Positions 10,013 through 21,964 are shown, counted from the first letter of the stretch. The stretch is DNA of 64,000 nt from Atriophallophorus winterbourni (GCA_013407085.1 JACCGJ010003058.1:27677-91676), one strand, 5' to 3'. Notes: a model not told the origin generated them from the letters alone. Translations and numbers: made by a program.

Positions 10013-13000
10013 CTGAAACATGACAACAAACAAACCAGAATTTATGGTAAAGATGCTGAGGTGAAAATATTTAAAGGCAGTGAAAATGGTTGTGTTTGCA
10101 AGAAATAAATAAGTTGAATAATTAATAACGCAACAGAGGGCCACTAAACGGAAGCGTAAAATATACAATTATCGACTAAAATCATTTCTGGATTCCACCG
10201 TTCTATTAATTAGACGCATTGCGCACTAGGTTTACCGATTTTCCATACAGCGCTTTAAATAATTTTTATCATCTTTCTCAACGTACCTTAGACACACAAC
10301 GTACCAAATTCAACAAATGAGCTTTGTTACTGCTTCGATGGAATGTGTTTTTAGACGTTTAGTAGCTATATTTAGCCAAATATGTGACTATATTTTTTGT
10401 CAAATGGTACAGACTCATTGTGTGCATCGCTAGAGAAAAATTTGTGTACCTCATCATAAGGATCTTGTGGAAATGGTGTACACCGTGGTCGTCAGTTTCG
10501 TTTCCAGGTTCAACATTTCATTAGCAAATATTCCAACGAACTTCGAAAGCAGATTCGTTAAAAATGTCATCTAGCCTGATGACGAAGTTTCGAAGAACAA
10601 TTGCACAATCTTGATGATTATCATCGGAACTATCATGTTCGTATTTGGTGAGAAATACAAAGCTTCTCCATAAAATCTAAAGAATACCCAAAGTTCCTCC
10701 CGTATAATAATTCCACTTGCCAATCATTACATTCGATAATATCCGATTATTATATGTGAATATTTCCGAAAGCTTCGTAGGCTGGAGATAAGCGATGTCA
10801 AACCTAAGAGAATTAAGTTACCATTATACATTACGAAAACGTTTGTTAACAACACATTATCAATCAGAATGATAAGATGAGTAAATAAAATTTACAGCGA
10901 TACACAACAAAGAACGAATTGAAAAAACCTACAAACTGACAGAAAAAGATAAATCCCATGTATAACATTGACCCAATGGACTGAAAATTATTTTTAACAA
11001 AATAAACCGGTAGATTCGCCAACAAGTGTGTTTCTCGAATTTACAGACTTTATTCCAACTACAAATTGTTAAGATTATTGTCGGAAGAAGACGTTTACTT
11101 AGTCCTACTGATTAGCTATTTCATTTATAATTATTTTCAACTGAAAGATAGAGAAAGGCAAGAGAAAACATTAACTCACAAATGGTTGCAAATTTGATTG
11201 CAATAAAGAATATGGAAGAAAATTGCCCAAATTTCCGGCGAATGATAGCTGATTGTTGAAATAAATGTTGCAATTCTGATTCCCGAAAGCGACTTGCTGC
11301 GCTAGCGGGAGAAGCAATTGTTGCTGCAACGATTGCAGCGCTTGTATCGCTGAGTACTGCATGTAGGGGTTCGTCGAAGCGGACATCATTGCGGACATAT
11401 TGTTACTTGCGTTAATGGCCATCATGAGTTCCGCACCAACAGTGTTGCTTGGGAAAACTCGTGGAGTTTCGAATAGTTTTAACTGCTGGATGGCTGCCAA
11501 GTTTTTGTTCTGCATGAGGGCATTTCTTGCCGCATTGGCTTGCGCAGCGTGTAGAAGCGAAGCGAGCGTATCGTTTTCACGTGAATTTGCACAACTAGGT
11601 GCTGAGGTGGAAGAATTGCTATCTGACCACCTATCCTTGACATACTGAGCATGGCGTTTAGCCACGATAAGGTCTCTAATTTGTTTTGGTGGATGGAAAA
11701 AGTTACATCCCGATCGAGTGCATCGTTCCTGTGTACCGAGAGACAATGATTTTTGTAACTGATGAAATGATGAGCAAACAATTTATTAAAAAATAACATT
11801 TTAAATCGTTGAATTTTAATTTTAATTTTACCGACATCAATTTAAGTTAACACGATTTATGTTATTTACCAGTCAACTCACCTAATGTCACATATATACA
11901 TGAAATGTTTTTGAACGAAAACACATTCAACTTTGATACGGATTGAAGCAAAAGTGTTAATACCGTGTAATTATGGCTAACGTATTTAAAACGTAAAAAC
12001 CAGCAATTTATATGCGATTTTTTCTCATATCCCACTCACTTACGATACTTTTGTGGCTGTACACCGCCATTTGGTTAAGATAGTGAGATTAATTGTATAA
12101 AATCTTCAAAAGCTGAGAAAAAATAGTTGAACATGGCAGCCAATGATAGATATGGATCGTAGTTCCTGTGTATTTTACAGTATATGATTAAGTTTATTCA
12201 ATAATTTGCGAGCATACCATTGAACTTAAGGTAAATTAAGCTTATTTTCTAAGAGAACATACGAAAATATATATCTGTATTTAGATGCGTTTCCATCACA
12301 CATACACCCAAATACCAGTTGCATCCTGTTTGCCCTCAGGATCTTGATCTGCATGCCTTTAGACCGTGGAAAGTGGTAAACAGGTTGTACTTATAAGCCA
12401 CTGTTCAATAGGGTTGGTATAACAAATCAGTTCAAGCAAATATGCTCATACACATGTACATGTGTGTAAACCTAGAATAATGAACAGCCATACTTTAATG
12501 ACTTTCTATCACACTCACCACACGACTGGCTTCGTGCTGTTTGCACTCATCATATAGGGTCGGTACGATCAGGTTCCTCATGACTTGAAACAGTGGAGCA
12601 ACAGTAAACATGTGCTTGAAAGGGCTAATCATGCCAGCCTTATAAAACGGTGACTTCAAAATTTGACATTACTATCATTCATGAAAACCTTCTTATCTGA
12701 TTTTAAATCTTGCGATTTTAATCGTAGATTGTATGTCAAGTTATTTCTTGTTCGGAAACACAACGACCCGATACAACTAAGTTCTAGATGCTCGGCAGTT
12801 CCACCGATTCTTTCTAAATGACACCAAAAACATTTCACCAGTAATATGAAACATTGTTAAGTATTCAACAAAATTTGGAAAAAAAATAAATCTATCCACC
12901 ATCAACAACAAGCCATTGGCATATTATGTATGTAGGCCCATCACCTTAGAAATGTTGAAATGTCTCCTCGTAAGCCAAACTCACGCGCACTAATCCCATT

Positions 13001-13254
13001 GAATCAAAGCAAACTCTGACTTCTCCCTCGGGGGTTATGGGAACGTGGCCGTCACGTCTCACATGTGCCAACGTACAAATGGATGCGTTCTGCTCGGTGC
13101 CAGCGTCGTTGATCGAAGCACACGTACCGTTGACCAGAAATACTGGGCACACGGGCCATCGACACCAATCTGGCTTGCGCCTTCTCGAAGGGTTACGGCT
13201 TCTGTTGTGGTTGTCGCTGTTTTCGGAGTGATTGTGATTATTGTTGTGCTCCAT
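9737..13254 (-). CDS. Muscleblind-like CCCH zinc-finger RNA-binding protein (three exons)
   Basis: Spliced model: exon 1 13254-12985, exon 2 11728-11180, exon 3 10012-9737; all junctions phase 0, about 364 aa, within the usual muscleblind range. A tandem pair of CCCH fingers spans residues ~30-106. Finger 1 has CPVFLVNGTC, a long spacer, then C-TLAH; finger 2 has CFDSMG(LVR) joined across the intron to ERCTRSGC-NFFH followed by PPKQI. The linker GEVRVCFDS matches the family's NGRV.ACFDS. The region after the fingers is rich in A, Q, L, N and M, and the C terminus is acidic (NDEEDVDSG). Muscleblind proteins bind YGCY-type motifs in pre-mRNA and regulate splicing and localisation. The His/Asn/Arg-rich N terminus is unusual. 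A good acceptor just upstream of the ATG (13269-13270) means further 5' exons may exist. No symbol is given because orthology within a species cannot be settled here. Confidence 0.85.
10013..11179 (-). other. Intron 2 of the muscleblind gene
   Basis: 1167 bp bounded by GTGAGT and TTTCAG on the minus strand. No transposon motif or long ORF recognised inside. Confidence 0.65.
11180..11728 (-). CDS. Muscleblind exon with second CCCH finger and Q/A/N-rich region
   Basis: 549 bases (183 codons). The acceptor TCTCTCGGTACACAG precedes GAACGATGC; the donor is CCATTT|GTGAGT at 11179-11174. Encodes ERCTRSGCNFFHPPKQ, the basic helix-like segment RDLIVAKRHAQYVKDRW that follows finger 2 in the family, a Ser-rich spacer, then low-complexity AAQANAARNALMQN and QALQSLQQQLLLPLAQQ segments like those after the fingers of other muscleblind proteins. 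Confidence 0.85.
11729..12984 (-). other. Intron 1 of the muscleblind gene, with repeats
   Basis: 1256 bp bounded by GTGAGT and ACACAG on the minus strand. Contains two adjacent SINE-like units at 12283-12655. Confidence 0.65.
12283..12655 (+). repeat. Two SINE-like repeat units in muscleblind intron 1
   Basis: Unit 1 (about 12283-12480) runs from CGTTTCCATCACACATACAC through GATCTGCATGCC, GTGGAAAGTGGTAAAC and GTTGGTATAACAAATCAG to TACACATGTACATGTGTG. Unit 2 (about 12500-12655) starts CTTTCTATCACACTCACCAC and continues GGCTTCGTGCTGTTTGCACT, CATCATATAGGGTCGGTACG, GACTTGAAACAGTGG. Same family as 3414-3700, opposite orientation. Confidence 0.6.
12985..13254 (-). CDS. Muscleblind exon with first CCCH finger
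   Basis: Encodes 90 residues, from a His/Asn-rich start through RRRKPDWCRWPVC, finger 1 and the start of finger 2 (VCFDSMGLVR). The chosen donor is CGC|GTGAGT (GT at 12984-12983), the strongest in reach. An alternative TTA|GTGCGC six bases upstream would shorten the loop of finger 2 by two residues and bring it closer to the family spacing. The 5' limit may be 13268, where TTTCTCGCTTGGAATTTAG gives an acceptor 14 bases before the ATG. Confidence 0.8.
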
Positions 13255-13289
13255 ATTATGACCAGTTTCTAAATTCCAAGCGAGAAAAC

Positions 13290-14100
13290 ATAAAAACAGC
13301 TGTTTAATGAGCAGGTCAAATTGGATGAGGGACTTAAGAAAGGCATAATACGATACATTTTGGCATTTATGATATAACGATACCTAGGTTCAAGCGGTTC
13401 AAAGTGATTCAAAGTGATCCAAAGTTTTAATGGTTTAAAAAGCATTTCGCTTAACAATAACCATAGGATGGAGTTACGAGGTATATACAATAAAAAAATG
13501 AACAGCGAAGCTCATGTAGTGTAAATCGTGTCAAAATTTGGGTTTTCTCTCAAGTATTTGCCAAATTAGCTTTAAAAATATCCAGGTTGGCTGAGTGTGT
13601 AACAGTGGAGGGGAGGGTGTTACATGTGAAACTTACACGTGCAGCATACGAATATCGTCGATAGTTCAGTCTTGATGTGGGAATAAGCACTGTAAGTTCA
13701 TGTTTCCGACTGGCACGGGGTGGCGAGCGTGTAAAAAGTTTGGACAAGGGATGTTGAACATCAGTAAAAGGTCACCTCTTAGTCGACGACAGCAAAAGTC
13801 GAAAAGATTGAGACTCCTCAAACGTTCTTTATATGGTTTAGCAGATAGTCCGGATACAAGCTTTGCGGTTCGGTGGTAAATATGCTGCAGAGGATTGATG
13901 TCTTTCTGAATCCAGGGTGACCAAGCCTGAACAGCTTACTCCATCGCTGGCCTCAGATAGGTTTTCATGATACGGGGCACCGACTGATTCGTGAATCTGC
14001 CGAAAATTCGTTTTAATAACGCCAAGACTTGTGACGCCTTTTTGTATAACGCTTTGAACTGCAGCGAAGTTTTCAGACTTGAACTGGTCCAAACACCCAA
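13290..14100 (-). mobile_element. LINE 3' fragment (C-terminal domain and 3' UTR), minus strand
   Basis: The minus strand gives an out-of-frame series typical of the LINE C-terminal domain: ESVGAPYHENLS (about 13980), then KLFTRSPPRASRKHELTVLIP and VSFTCNTLPSTVTHSANLDI (outline, 13740-13590), which follow the pattern R.H...L..P ... F..R....WN.LP..V..S. The 3' flank at 13430-13465 holds TTAACAATAACCATAGGATG, the complement of the tail seen at 2519-2575. It sits immediately upstream of the muscleblind coding exons on the same strand. Confidence 0.6.
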
Positions 14101-14109
14101 ATCCTTCTC

Positions 14110-15900
14110 CTTATTTGTCCAGACGAGTTGGCGGTGTAATATACTTAATGATATAACATGCTTTCAACATTTTGAGAAAAGATCTGTACGAAATACTTCC
14201 AGAAATTTGGCATAAAATGTACAATTGTTCAAGCCGGTGCTTATCTTCAGTTTCATTAGCATGGAGGTGTATATGCTATGTGTTCAGATTCACTCAAGTT
14301 TGCCCTAAGCTAATGCAACTATTTTCTCAATAATTGAGTGTACCCTTCTACACTTAAAATGTTAAGAATCTTGGTTAAGCACATTTTCATAAATGCGCAA
14401 CCAGGATTCAAATTCGGGATTCGAAACCGAGCCATCCGGTTCCAATTAGCTTTCGTTGCTTTGCACTCTTTCGTGATACTTGGAACACAGCTCTGAGGTG
14501 ATGTATCGTTTGCCTATGGGAAACAGTAAATCACATGTGATTGTCTATTTGGCCGTTGAATGAAGAGCGGAAACCTGTAATAATGTGTTCGATTTCTTGT
14601 AATCAGTGGCAACAGCTAAGCACGTTTCTAGCTATCAAGCCAAAGACCAAAGCATATTCCTCTGCAACAGGATTTGTCTAACCATTTATCTGTGAAATAC
14701 ACCGAGCTGATCTGCATGTTTTTTTTGCTCAAAACTTTAAATAATATTCAAAATACTGATTCGTAATCAGACTGCAAGCGATCACTTATAAATATTTTCA
14801 TTGTTCCAATCATGCGCCACTCTTAGATGGAAGGTTTTCGTTTCACAAAAAAGGTTTAAATTGACTTAGAATTCCAGAAAATCTAGCAATTTGCCAATAC
14901 CCAAACAAGAATACTGTTTAATATAAAATTCATGTATTGGTTTCGTATATTTTAACAATTTTACCCCGCATAACCTTCGTAAACATAGAAGCATACTTGA
15001 AATCAATTAGATTTGACTGTTACACATCAGTGCACGAAAAACCGACGGCAAAAGTACCAAAAATAATTTTGCGAATTGAACTGACTCACCCATGATAAAC
15101 TAAATCACAGCGAGGTTATAAATGCAACATTAGCAGTCGAACTAGATTTATATAACAGATTTGCTGTGCGATTGACCGGTTCCAGGCGTGACCTGAAACC
15201 GTCTGATATAGATCAGCTAATGTTCAACCACAATGTAACTGTGGTTTAGTTGAGCTCTGTGATAAGGTTTGCAACACGTTTTTTCACTTTGAACGATTTT
15301 CAACCATTCGTGCCTCCACTTCAAATACAGGTCATTTTTTTGTTCAATCAATGCCGTTGCATGGATTGTAGTTTTATGGTTACAAACGTGATGTTTATTT
15401 GTCAGTTAAATACAGCCCTTTGGTTGAAATTTGGCTGGATTTAACCGTGTTCCTCCTGTTATTGTTTTGTTGAAGCGATGTCACACCGAAAGCCAAAACC
15501 CCGCGAAAATCTCGTCGCAACAGATACCCAGATAGTGTCTGATAATGTTTGTTTGGGCGGCTATTTCGGTGTCCTAAACATTGAATCGTAATTTTCTATT
15601 ATAAAAATGAGGTTACCGGTATAGGCATGATTTTCTAATCACTATTTGGTCATGAAATTATATTTTCAGATTAGTTATTAACTAAGAAAAAGCAGAAAGA
15701 AGCAGAAAATGAATTTTTAGTGTACACGTATTTTCAGTAATGAACTTTATTTGATCAAACTACCAGAATTCTAAATGTTCTAATCGCAGAACCATAAAAG
15801 TTCACAAGATCTCTATTTATTTCCATGCGTAGTGTTCGTTCATTATTTTCCACATCTCTTATAAAACGAAATTATGATTTGCGTTTTGCAGAAGTTATAT
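14110..15900. other. Intergenic, nothing recognised
   Basis: Only short frames; none carries recognisable motifs. Confidence 0.4.
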
Positions 15901-15924
15901 TTCAATCTCTATCTCTATTTTCAT

Positions 15925-16345
15925 GTCTACAGAATGGAAAATGGTCGTATTCAGAAAGATCTACTCTATGGTGTCTTGCATTTAGTTACTCGACCATTGG
16001 GCAGACCGCACTTGCGGTACAAAGACGTTTGCAAAGAGACATGAAAGCTCTTGTCATTGACCACACGAGTTGGGAAGAACTTACTCTTGACCGCTCACAT
16101 TGGAGGCATTATGTAAAGAGTCGTCTGCAAGCTGGGGAGGAGCAGATACAGCTCTTGGCTGCGGAACGCAGATCACGCCGCCGGCGTGCAACTGATGCAA
16201 TACAACCGAGTTCTGACTATCGTTGCCATCACTGCGGGAGAGATCGTTTCTCATGAATCGGACTGTTTAGTCATTCAAAAAGCTGTAGAACATGAAAATT
16301 CATGCGATTTTGATGTACATCCATGGTCGACATCGACCGAAGGAG
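15925..16345 (+). mobile_element. LINE 3' fragment: C-terminal domain with zinc-finger-like end
   Basis: Starts at AGAATGGAAAATGGTCG, as the 9075 copy does on the other strand, and reads (with frameshifts) NGRIQKDLLYGVL, GRPHLRYKDVCKRDMKALVI, SWEELTLDRSHWRHYVK, RLQAGEEQIQLLAAE and YRCHHCGRDRFS, where a stop cuts the C-x2-C finger. It ends near GACATCGACCGAAGGAGG and CCAACAAC. No TSD could be seen. Same family as 8640-9075. Confidence 0.75.
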
Positions 16346-16810
16346 GCCAACAACATTGAAATTTATACGACAATACTTACGATGTGGGTCGCGATTTTTC
16401 CCTAAAACGTAAGTCACGTGAACATTTAACAAATTTGTTTGGATTTTATTCAGTTAACTTCTCAAGTTGGATCTGATGTCCATGGTTATTGATTTTGCAT
16501 AAATTAGTAAAGTGACCACAAACTGAGCATCTTTTCAACGGGAATTTATTCAACTTATTGCACATTGAGAATCGGAATTGATTAGAAATGACCTAATGAT
16601 TCTGTCAATGCGTTGTGGGCTAAGCACACTGCAGTACGTGCTGATTGTTTGGTCAATAAAATCGAATATTTGTATTTTGTTGGATTATTCAGTCAAAGTC
16701 CGCCACGGATTAGTATCGCATGAAGCTTTCCTTTTCTTTAACACTTCAAATAAAAATGCGTTCGATTTAGAAATATTTAGCAGGTTGTGGGAAAAAGTGA
16801 TTGGAAGTAC
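16345..16810. other. Intergenic, nothing recognised
   Basis: Between two LINE C-terminal fragments of opposite orientation; no family motif visible here. Confidence 0.35.
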
Positions 16811-17010
16811 TCCGCTGATCGATTGAAAATCCATGCGGTGGGTGTGACCTTCGTCCGGCAGCCGAGATCAGTATCTGCACTTCATCATCTTGGTAATGAC
16901 GCTGTTCTCCTTGGCTCCAAAGTGGGCGGTCAAGAGCAATCACTTTCCGACTCACGTGATCAATGTTAAGAGCTTTACTATGTTATTTGCAAACGCCTTT
17001 GTAACGCGAG
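16811..17010 (-). mobile_element. LINE C-terminal fragment, minus strand, diverged
   Basis: Matches the middle of the same C-terminal module: on the plus strand GGGCGGTCAAGAGCAA (complement of the ALDRS codons), then GATCAATGTTAAGAGCTTT and TTGCAAACGCCTTTGTAACG, in the same order as 8905-8990. About 200 bp remain. Confidence 0.55.
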
Positions 17011-19550
17011 TGCGATATATATAATGAAACTATTATTCATTATCTGAGGTTTAAATTGTGTTAATACTATATTGAACTCATTTTTCTCTTCATTTTAAAT
17101 AACTAGCAACTTCTATTTGATTTATCCTGTTGACGAACCCTTTCGTAACACCAGTGCCAAATTGACGTAATCTTGATGAGAAATCGCATTTCAAAGGCGA
17201 TCCGATTCAATCATTCACCTTGCGCCTCCAGCAATGACGCGTGTTTAATGACAATCAGAATAGGCCTCGCATCTAGAGCTTTTCTTCTTTTCATCGCCCT
17301 ATTACCATCATCAGAGACGGACAAACGATCAGATCAGGCCAGACTTACGATCATTTGAATCGGTGAGATTTTCATCAGATTGAATCAGTTTATCTACAAC
17401 CGATGTATTCGCTCATTTAAAGATTGCATCAACTGCTTCGGATTTGTTGATCAATGTGATTTCTAGTATATGTGTGCTAATAAACTTGGGCTTTTTCGTC
17501 TATTGGAATGTAAATATTGCAAGATCTCTTAACTACAATTGAAAGTTAAATCTTTAAAAAAAACCCTACATGTCACCTGTTTTTTTCTTTATGTTGGGTA
17601 ATGCCTAAAGTATTTTCATCATTGTACATACCTACATAGCAAATAATATAGTCGTTATATATAACGCTCCAAATCCCCTGCACCCAGAATCAGGTGAAAG
17701 TAACTTTGGGGTTCTGTGATCCGATTACAATATCATGAAGGTTATTCTTCCTAACGCTGATTTACATCTACGTGCTATTCAATTACGAATGAATTATATT
17801 AGAGTTGTAAGTTATTATTTGGAATAATCAGTGAGAGCTTCATCTTAGACAAAACAATAAAGGTTTTCGAACGTCCCTTCCTTTGGTTTGTTTTCTAAAG
17901 AAACTCGGTGCGAATCACAAATGGCTCCCGGCAGTTTGCCGTCATCGATGAGGACAAAATGATTTAATTGGGTAACATAGAATAGAATGGGAAGTAACTA
18001 AACTAATGTGTACATGGATTCCTGTGTTATTTATATTGGCTCACCCATATTTTGGATGACCGATCCACACAGTGGATCTAAATCGGCCGATCAAAACTAT
18101 CGAAATGACCACTTTTTATGTGGCGAACAATGCTAAAACTAGACATTTCGTTCTATTTAATAGACCATCCAAACTTTGTCTGTGCCAAACTGATCAAGAG
18201 ATCAAGAGTGGAAAAGTGTTCCACTGTATCAAGACGCAAGAATACTATTCCTATTTACACTAATTGATGACGGCAAACAGCCGGAAAACGATTGTATTTT
18301 GTATGTGTATTTTGTAAGTGTGAAGTACTTAAACGGGTCATTTCCATTGTTTCCATCAGTTGACTTAGATCTATTGTGCGTTACCTAATTCAAAATTTGG
18401 TCTTATCAATCTAATGAACAGTGGCATCCGAGTAACACGTTGTTGCACCTATTTCTTATTTACGATATCACCTTAAGGATCCGTGTTTGTATTCGGTCAT
18501 ATTTAGATAAGGATATTATTTACATATCAGTAATCTGTAATGGAAGTAAAACAACAATAATTTGTCTCTGATCATTCCTTTAAGATCAAATATAGCCACT
18601 AGTGTTTTGGGATTTGAAATCCCCTAGTTTACCAGGACGATAATTTTGGAATATGAACAACGATTACTTGGGGTCAAGGGTCTTGAAGCTGCAATCACTC
18701 ACGACATTTTTTGTGATTTTGGGAAAGATATTGTTTAGTTATACACGGAGGGGATGCATTATAAGAGCTAAAGTGGTTAATCAGATGCTAGATAAGACAA
18801 ACGAATTTGGAGCATTTGCAAGAGGTGAGCACATCTACGAATATAAGCCAGCTATAAACCATGTGCAGCACCGCTTGAAGACAAATAATTAATAAATCAT
18901 GAGGGTATTTTCACAGAGTTACAGCAATGCTTTCTGTTTGGGTACGAAGGGCATATGAGTCTGCAAAGTTCCGGGTATTCAAGGATTAAATTTTTCATGG
19001 TTAAAAAACGCACAAATCAAAACACCACCGAATTACTGTGAGTGAAAATGTAAAAAATAATATATAACCAGCATATCGAATACATGGATTGTTGGAGAGT
19101 TCACCACATTTTGAGGTAGGGAATAAGAGAAAAATTTGGCTCGCACGGCATTGGCAATGAAAACGCTAAATTTCAGTTTAGAATTATAGGGTGTGTCCGT
19201 CTGTTAATTCCTCATCACACTCGTGATACAAGTGTCCAAGTGGACGTCCATCAGCAGACATGATTTTATAGTTTAGAAGAACATTGCAACGTATCCTCAT
19301 TTTGCTAACGTCTTATAGACCTAGACGTAAGTATGTTTCAGTATACGGAACATTGTGATCACTCATTACTACATTTTTCGCACTCTCATAAAATTTCTCG
19401 AAAAGGGAAATATATTTTCGTAGCCAAATTGCCCAAACCAATACCGCACACTTCATCCTTGGCAACGTGTCTAGGTAGGATCTTCCAAATATTCCTGGAA
19501 ATATACAATAATAACAATCATTTGTCGATATACATTCTGTTAGTGAAGTG
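17010..19550. other. Intergenic, nothing firmly recognised
   Basis: AT-rich. GATGACGGCAAACAGCCGGAAAA at about 18267-18289 and GCAGTTTGCCGTCATCGATG near 17930 resemble a block in the foldback repeat at 47.3-47.8 kb (GATGACGGCAAACAGCGAAAA), so a diverged copy may span 17.9-18.3 kb. Open frames here have no recognisable product. Confidence 0.3.
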
Positions 19551-19800
19551 TGATTTTAATATTTCCACTACTCGAAGTTATTTAGCACAGAGATCAGTGT
19601 TGAGCTTGCAGTACCCAATCGATACATGTATGAGGAAAATTCTTGAAAGATGTAGTATTTTGTTTTTTGTATTAAATGGCATACCATTCACAGCCGCCCA
19701 AATTAGCACAAGGTCATAATCCCTTTGCAGTTTCTCTTAATCTACGTCAGAACTGATCCGCAGCAAATTTTCATATCGTCCACAAACAGAAACGTTTTTG
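19550..19800 (-). mobile_element. LINE reverse-transcriptase fragment (FVDD motif), minus strand
   Basis: In one minus frame about 19800-19560 reads FLFVDDMKICCGSVL, a stop, a short gap, then LQRDYDLVLIWAAVNGMPFN and TKNKILHL. This is the RT motif C (F/Y-x-DD) followed by the usual LQ.DL..L..W.....M.FN..K block. Upstream and downstream parts have decayed beyond recognition. Confidence 0.6.
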
Positions 19801-20149
19801 ATGTTTCAAGCGGTTACGAAAGGTTCATGTTGAACGTTCACGTTGAACCTTCAGTTGAACGTTTTTAGGTCTCGAAGTGAGCGTTAGGGAGCCCAAAAGC
19901 GGCAAATCGAACAAAGATACTATCATTGTTATATCATTGTTATGGTTGAATTGAAAAAGCAATCTCCGTGGAGATCTCTTGTGATATTTTCAAGACTAAA
20001 TATTCACACTGCCTATTTAGTATACTCTAGGAATAGAACAATTTATGTAGATTCTTGAAATCTACAGAAGATTTAAATTGATTTTTTCATTTTATAGTAA
20101 ATTTATATGGAGTTTCTAACTTTGAATTTCAGAGTAATCCAAGATAAAT

Positions 20150-20245
20150 AGGTTAGCAAGATTCAAGATTTATGGTGAAAAAAGCAAATAGCTGTACAAC
20201 ACAAGATATGCAAATGAAAGTTTAAAAAAAATCGTGTGTTCATAT
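20150..20245 (-). repeat. LINE 3'-UTR repeat, minus orientation
   Basis: GCAAGATTCAAGATTTATGG, then AAAGCAAATAGCTGTACAA, nearly repeated at 27978-28062, where it is followed by a LINE remnant on the minus strand. The complement resembles the 3' tail at 2519-2575. Confidence 0.55.
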
Positions 20246-20643
20246 TTATACTGATTTAAATTGTTTGATGATAACAATGCACTTCGATATACTCATTTAC
20301 AATTCCGTAGATAACTTTAGTCCTCATATCGAAAACATCATCCACTAATCCACTGGATCGACTAGCGTCATTGATAAATCGTTTGTGAGCACATAAACTA
20401 ATGATTCAAATGTGCTTGCATATCTATCACGCACACTAATAATTTTAAAGTTTGAAGAGTGCCAAAAACGGACAATCGCAATGTTAACCACTAACTGGCC
20501 AATAAATTCCAAAATAAACCATTATGAGTGCAAGAATGTGGCATATCAAAGGATCGATAAATTTATGATTACGCTGTAAAGTCGTTCCAGAATTTCTGGT
20601 AAGTCACATCATCCGAATTGTGTTTCGCACGTGTTGAAGTTGA
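20245..20643. other. Intergenic, nothing recognised
   Basis: No exon, RNA gene or repeat identified. Confidence 0.35.
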
Positions 20644-20656
20644 TACACAGTAATGT
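20644..20656. repeat. Target-site duplication, left copy
   Basis: TACACAGTAATGT, repeated exactly at 21014-21026 on the other side of the RTE-derived insertion. Confidence 0.75.
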
Positions 20657-21013
20657 TCATTCAGTCCTTTCCGTGCCGGGTGGCACATAAGGCGAAGACA
20701 ACTTCACGCCAGTGGTTCCGGTCTGTCGCTGCATCCGTTGCCGTCTGCCGTCCGTGAATCCTTGTGCATGTAGTTCGCGTTCCAACGTTCTGCGCCAAGT
20801 TTCCTTGGGTTGTCCCCTTTTTCATTTACCTTGCGGATGCCAGTGCATGTCTACCTTCGTATGCGAACTGAGATCCATCCTGCAGACATGACCAAACCAT
20901 GGATCTGTTGTCATCGTTTCCGTAGCAATGTAGGTTTTACGGGATAGGGTTGCTAGCCCTAAGCCCAACCCTCCTCTTTTCTCAGACGGGCTTGAGACCG
21001 TCCTTGGCGGAGT
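20657..21013 (-). mobile_element. RTE-derived short element (~357 bp) with 13-bp target-site duplication
   Basis: On the minus strand it begins CTCCGCCAAGGACGGTCTC and carries the C-terminal tail of an RTE-type LINE: WFGHVCRMD, WHPQGK, ERELHAQGFTDGRR-like residues in broken frames, ending in a TGAATGA tail. It is flanked by an identical 13-bp direct repeat, TACACAGTAATGT, at 20644-20656 and 21014-21026, a target-site duplication. Its start point and length match the copy at 44234-44585 almost exactly, though the two insertion sites and duplications differ. Confidence 0.8.
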
Positions 21014-21026
21014 TACACAGTAATGT
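21014..21026. repeat. Target-site duplication, right copy
   Basis: Exact repeat of 20644-20656. Confidence 0.75.
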
Positions 21027-21880
21027 ACCGACCCAGATTGTATTCAAACGATCAACATCAGGCAAATTTTGAAAATTCTTTCCGCCCGGGTTTTCGAACG
21101 CTGCCCGCCCGTTCATGATCAAGCATTGATCCAGCATTGTCCAAAGTAACTCATTCAGCAAAGTCTGTCTTTGTCAAACAACCGATCCAATAACGTGGTT
21201 ACATCTCCACAGATCAATAATTATTATTTATCTCAATGCAATGTGTACGACCGATTTGAATTTAACGATATTTGGCGGTAAAAAAACCGTGTAAATTCAT
21301 GTTCTAGCATTATATTCTGCTGAATAATCAGCTGTCTAGTGTAAAACCAATATCGCGTCGTATCATAATAATTATACTACAAATTGGTGTTGTGAGGGGC
21401 GCCATTACCATTGAGCAATTCAACCTTCATTCCAGCTATGTGCAGATTGTGGATTTGGGCGATTCGAAATATAGTCAATTATGCGCAAATGAGTCAAAGT
21501 TGACAATCAGTTGGCATTCATCCTCCCTGCTTGTGGACCTGAACTCTATTCGCAGAATTGAAGCAACTGCGGTAGCAGCAAGTCATTCCTATCAATCCTC
21601 AAGCCTAAATTCAACGCGTTGCAATTGCATACCGATCATACTCAAACAAGCTGCTTGACGCAAGTTCGGTGAAACGCTGATCGGAATGTTGAGAGAACTC
21701 CTTTTAGATTAAATGATTAATATTGGCATACGGAGAAAGCTTTCAATTGAACCAGTCATCAGGCTCACAGAAGCTCAAGATGTACGTGAGCAGCACGATG
21801 ATAGCAATCGGCCATCGTTTTCCTAAAGCATAGTTCACCGTGTGTCGGATGTACAAAATGTTATCGAAACAACTACAGAT
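21027..21880. other. Intergenic, one unassigned ORF, nothing recognised
   Basis: An 88-codon open frame at 21392-21658 (plus; starts at a non-ATG codon in GTTGTGAGGGGC; includes YVQIVDLGDSKYSQL) has no recognisable motif and no polyadenylation signal after it. I leave it uncalled. Confidence 0.3.
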
Positions 21881-21964
21881 ACCAATTATTTGAAAATATT
21901 CGAGACCAATCGAGAGTCCATAATCATGAAAATAAAGTTTGCAATGATTCGGTTATAGCAAGTT

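Noticed and set aside
11400..11648. Plus-strand ORF opposite muscleblind exon 2
   Set aside because: Antisense of a low-complexity A/Q-rich exon; not supported.
21392..21658. 88-codon plus-strand ORF
   Set aside because: No ATG start, motif, splice partner or polyadenylation signal; left as unassigned.
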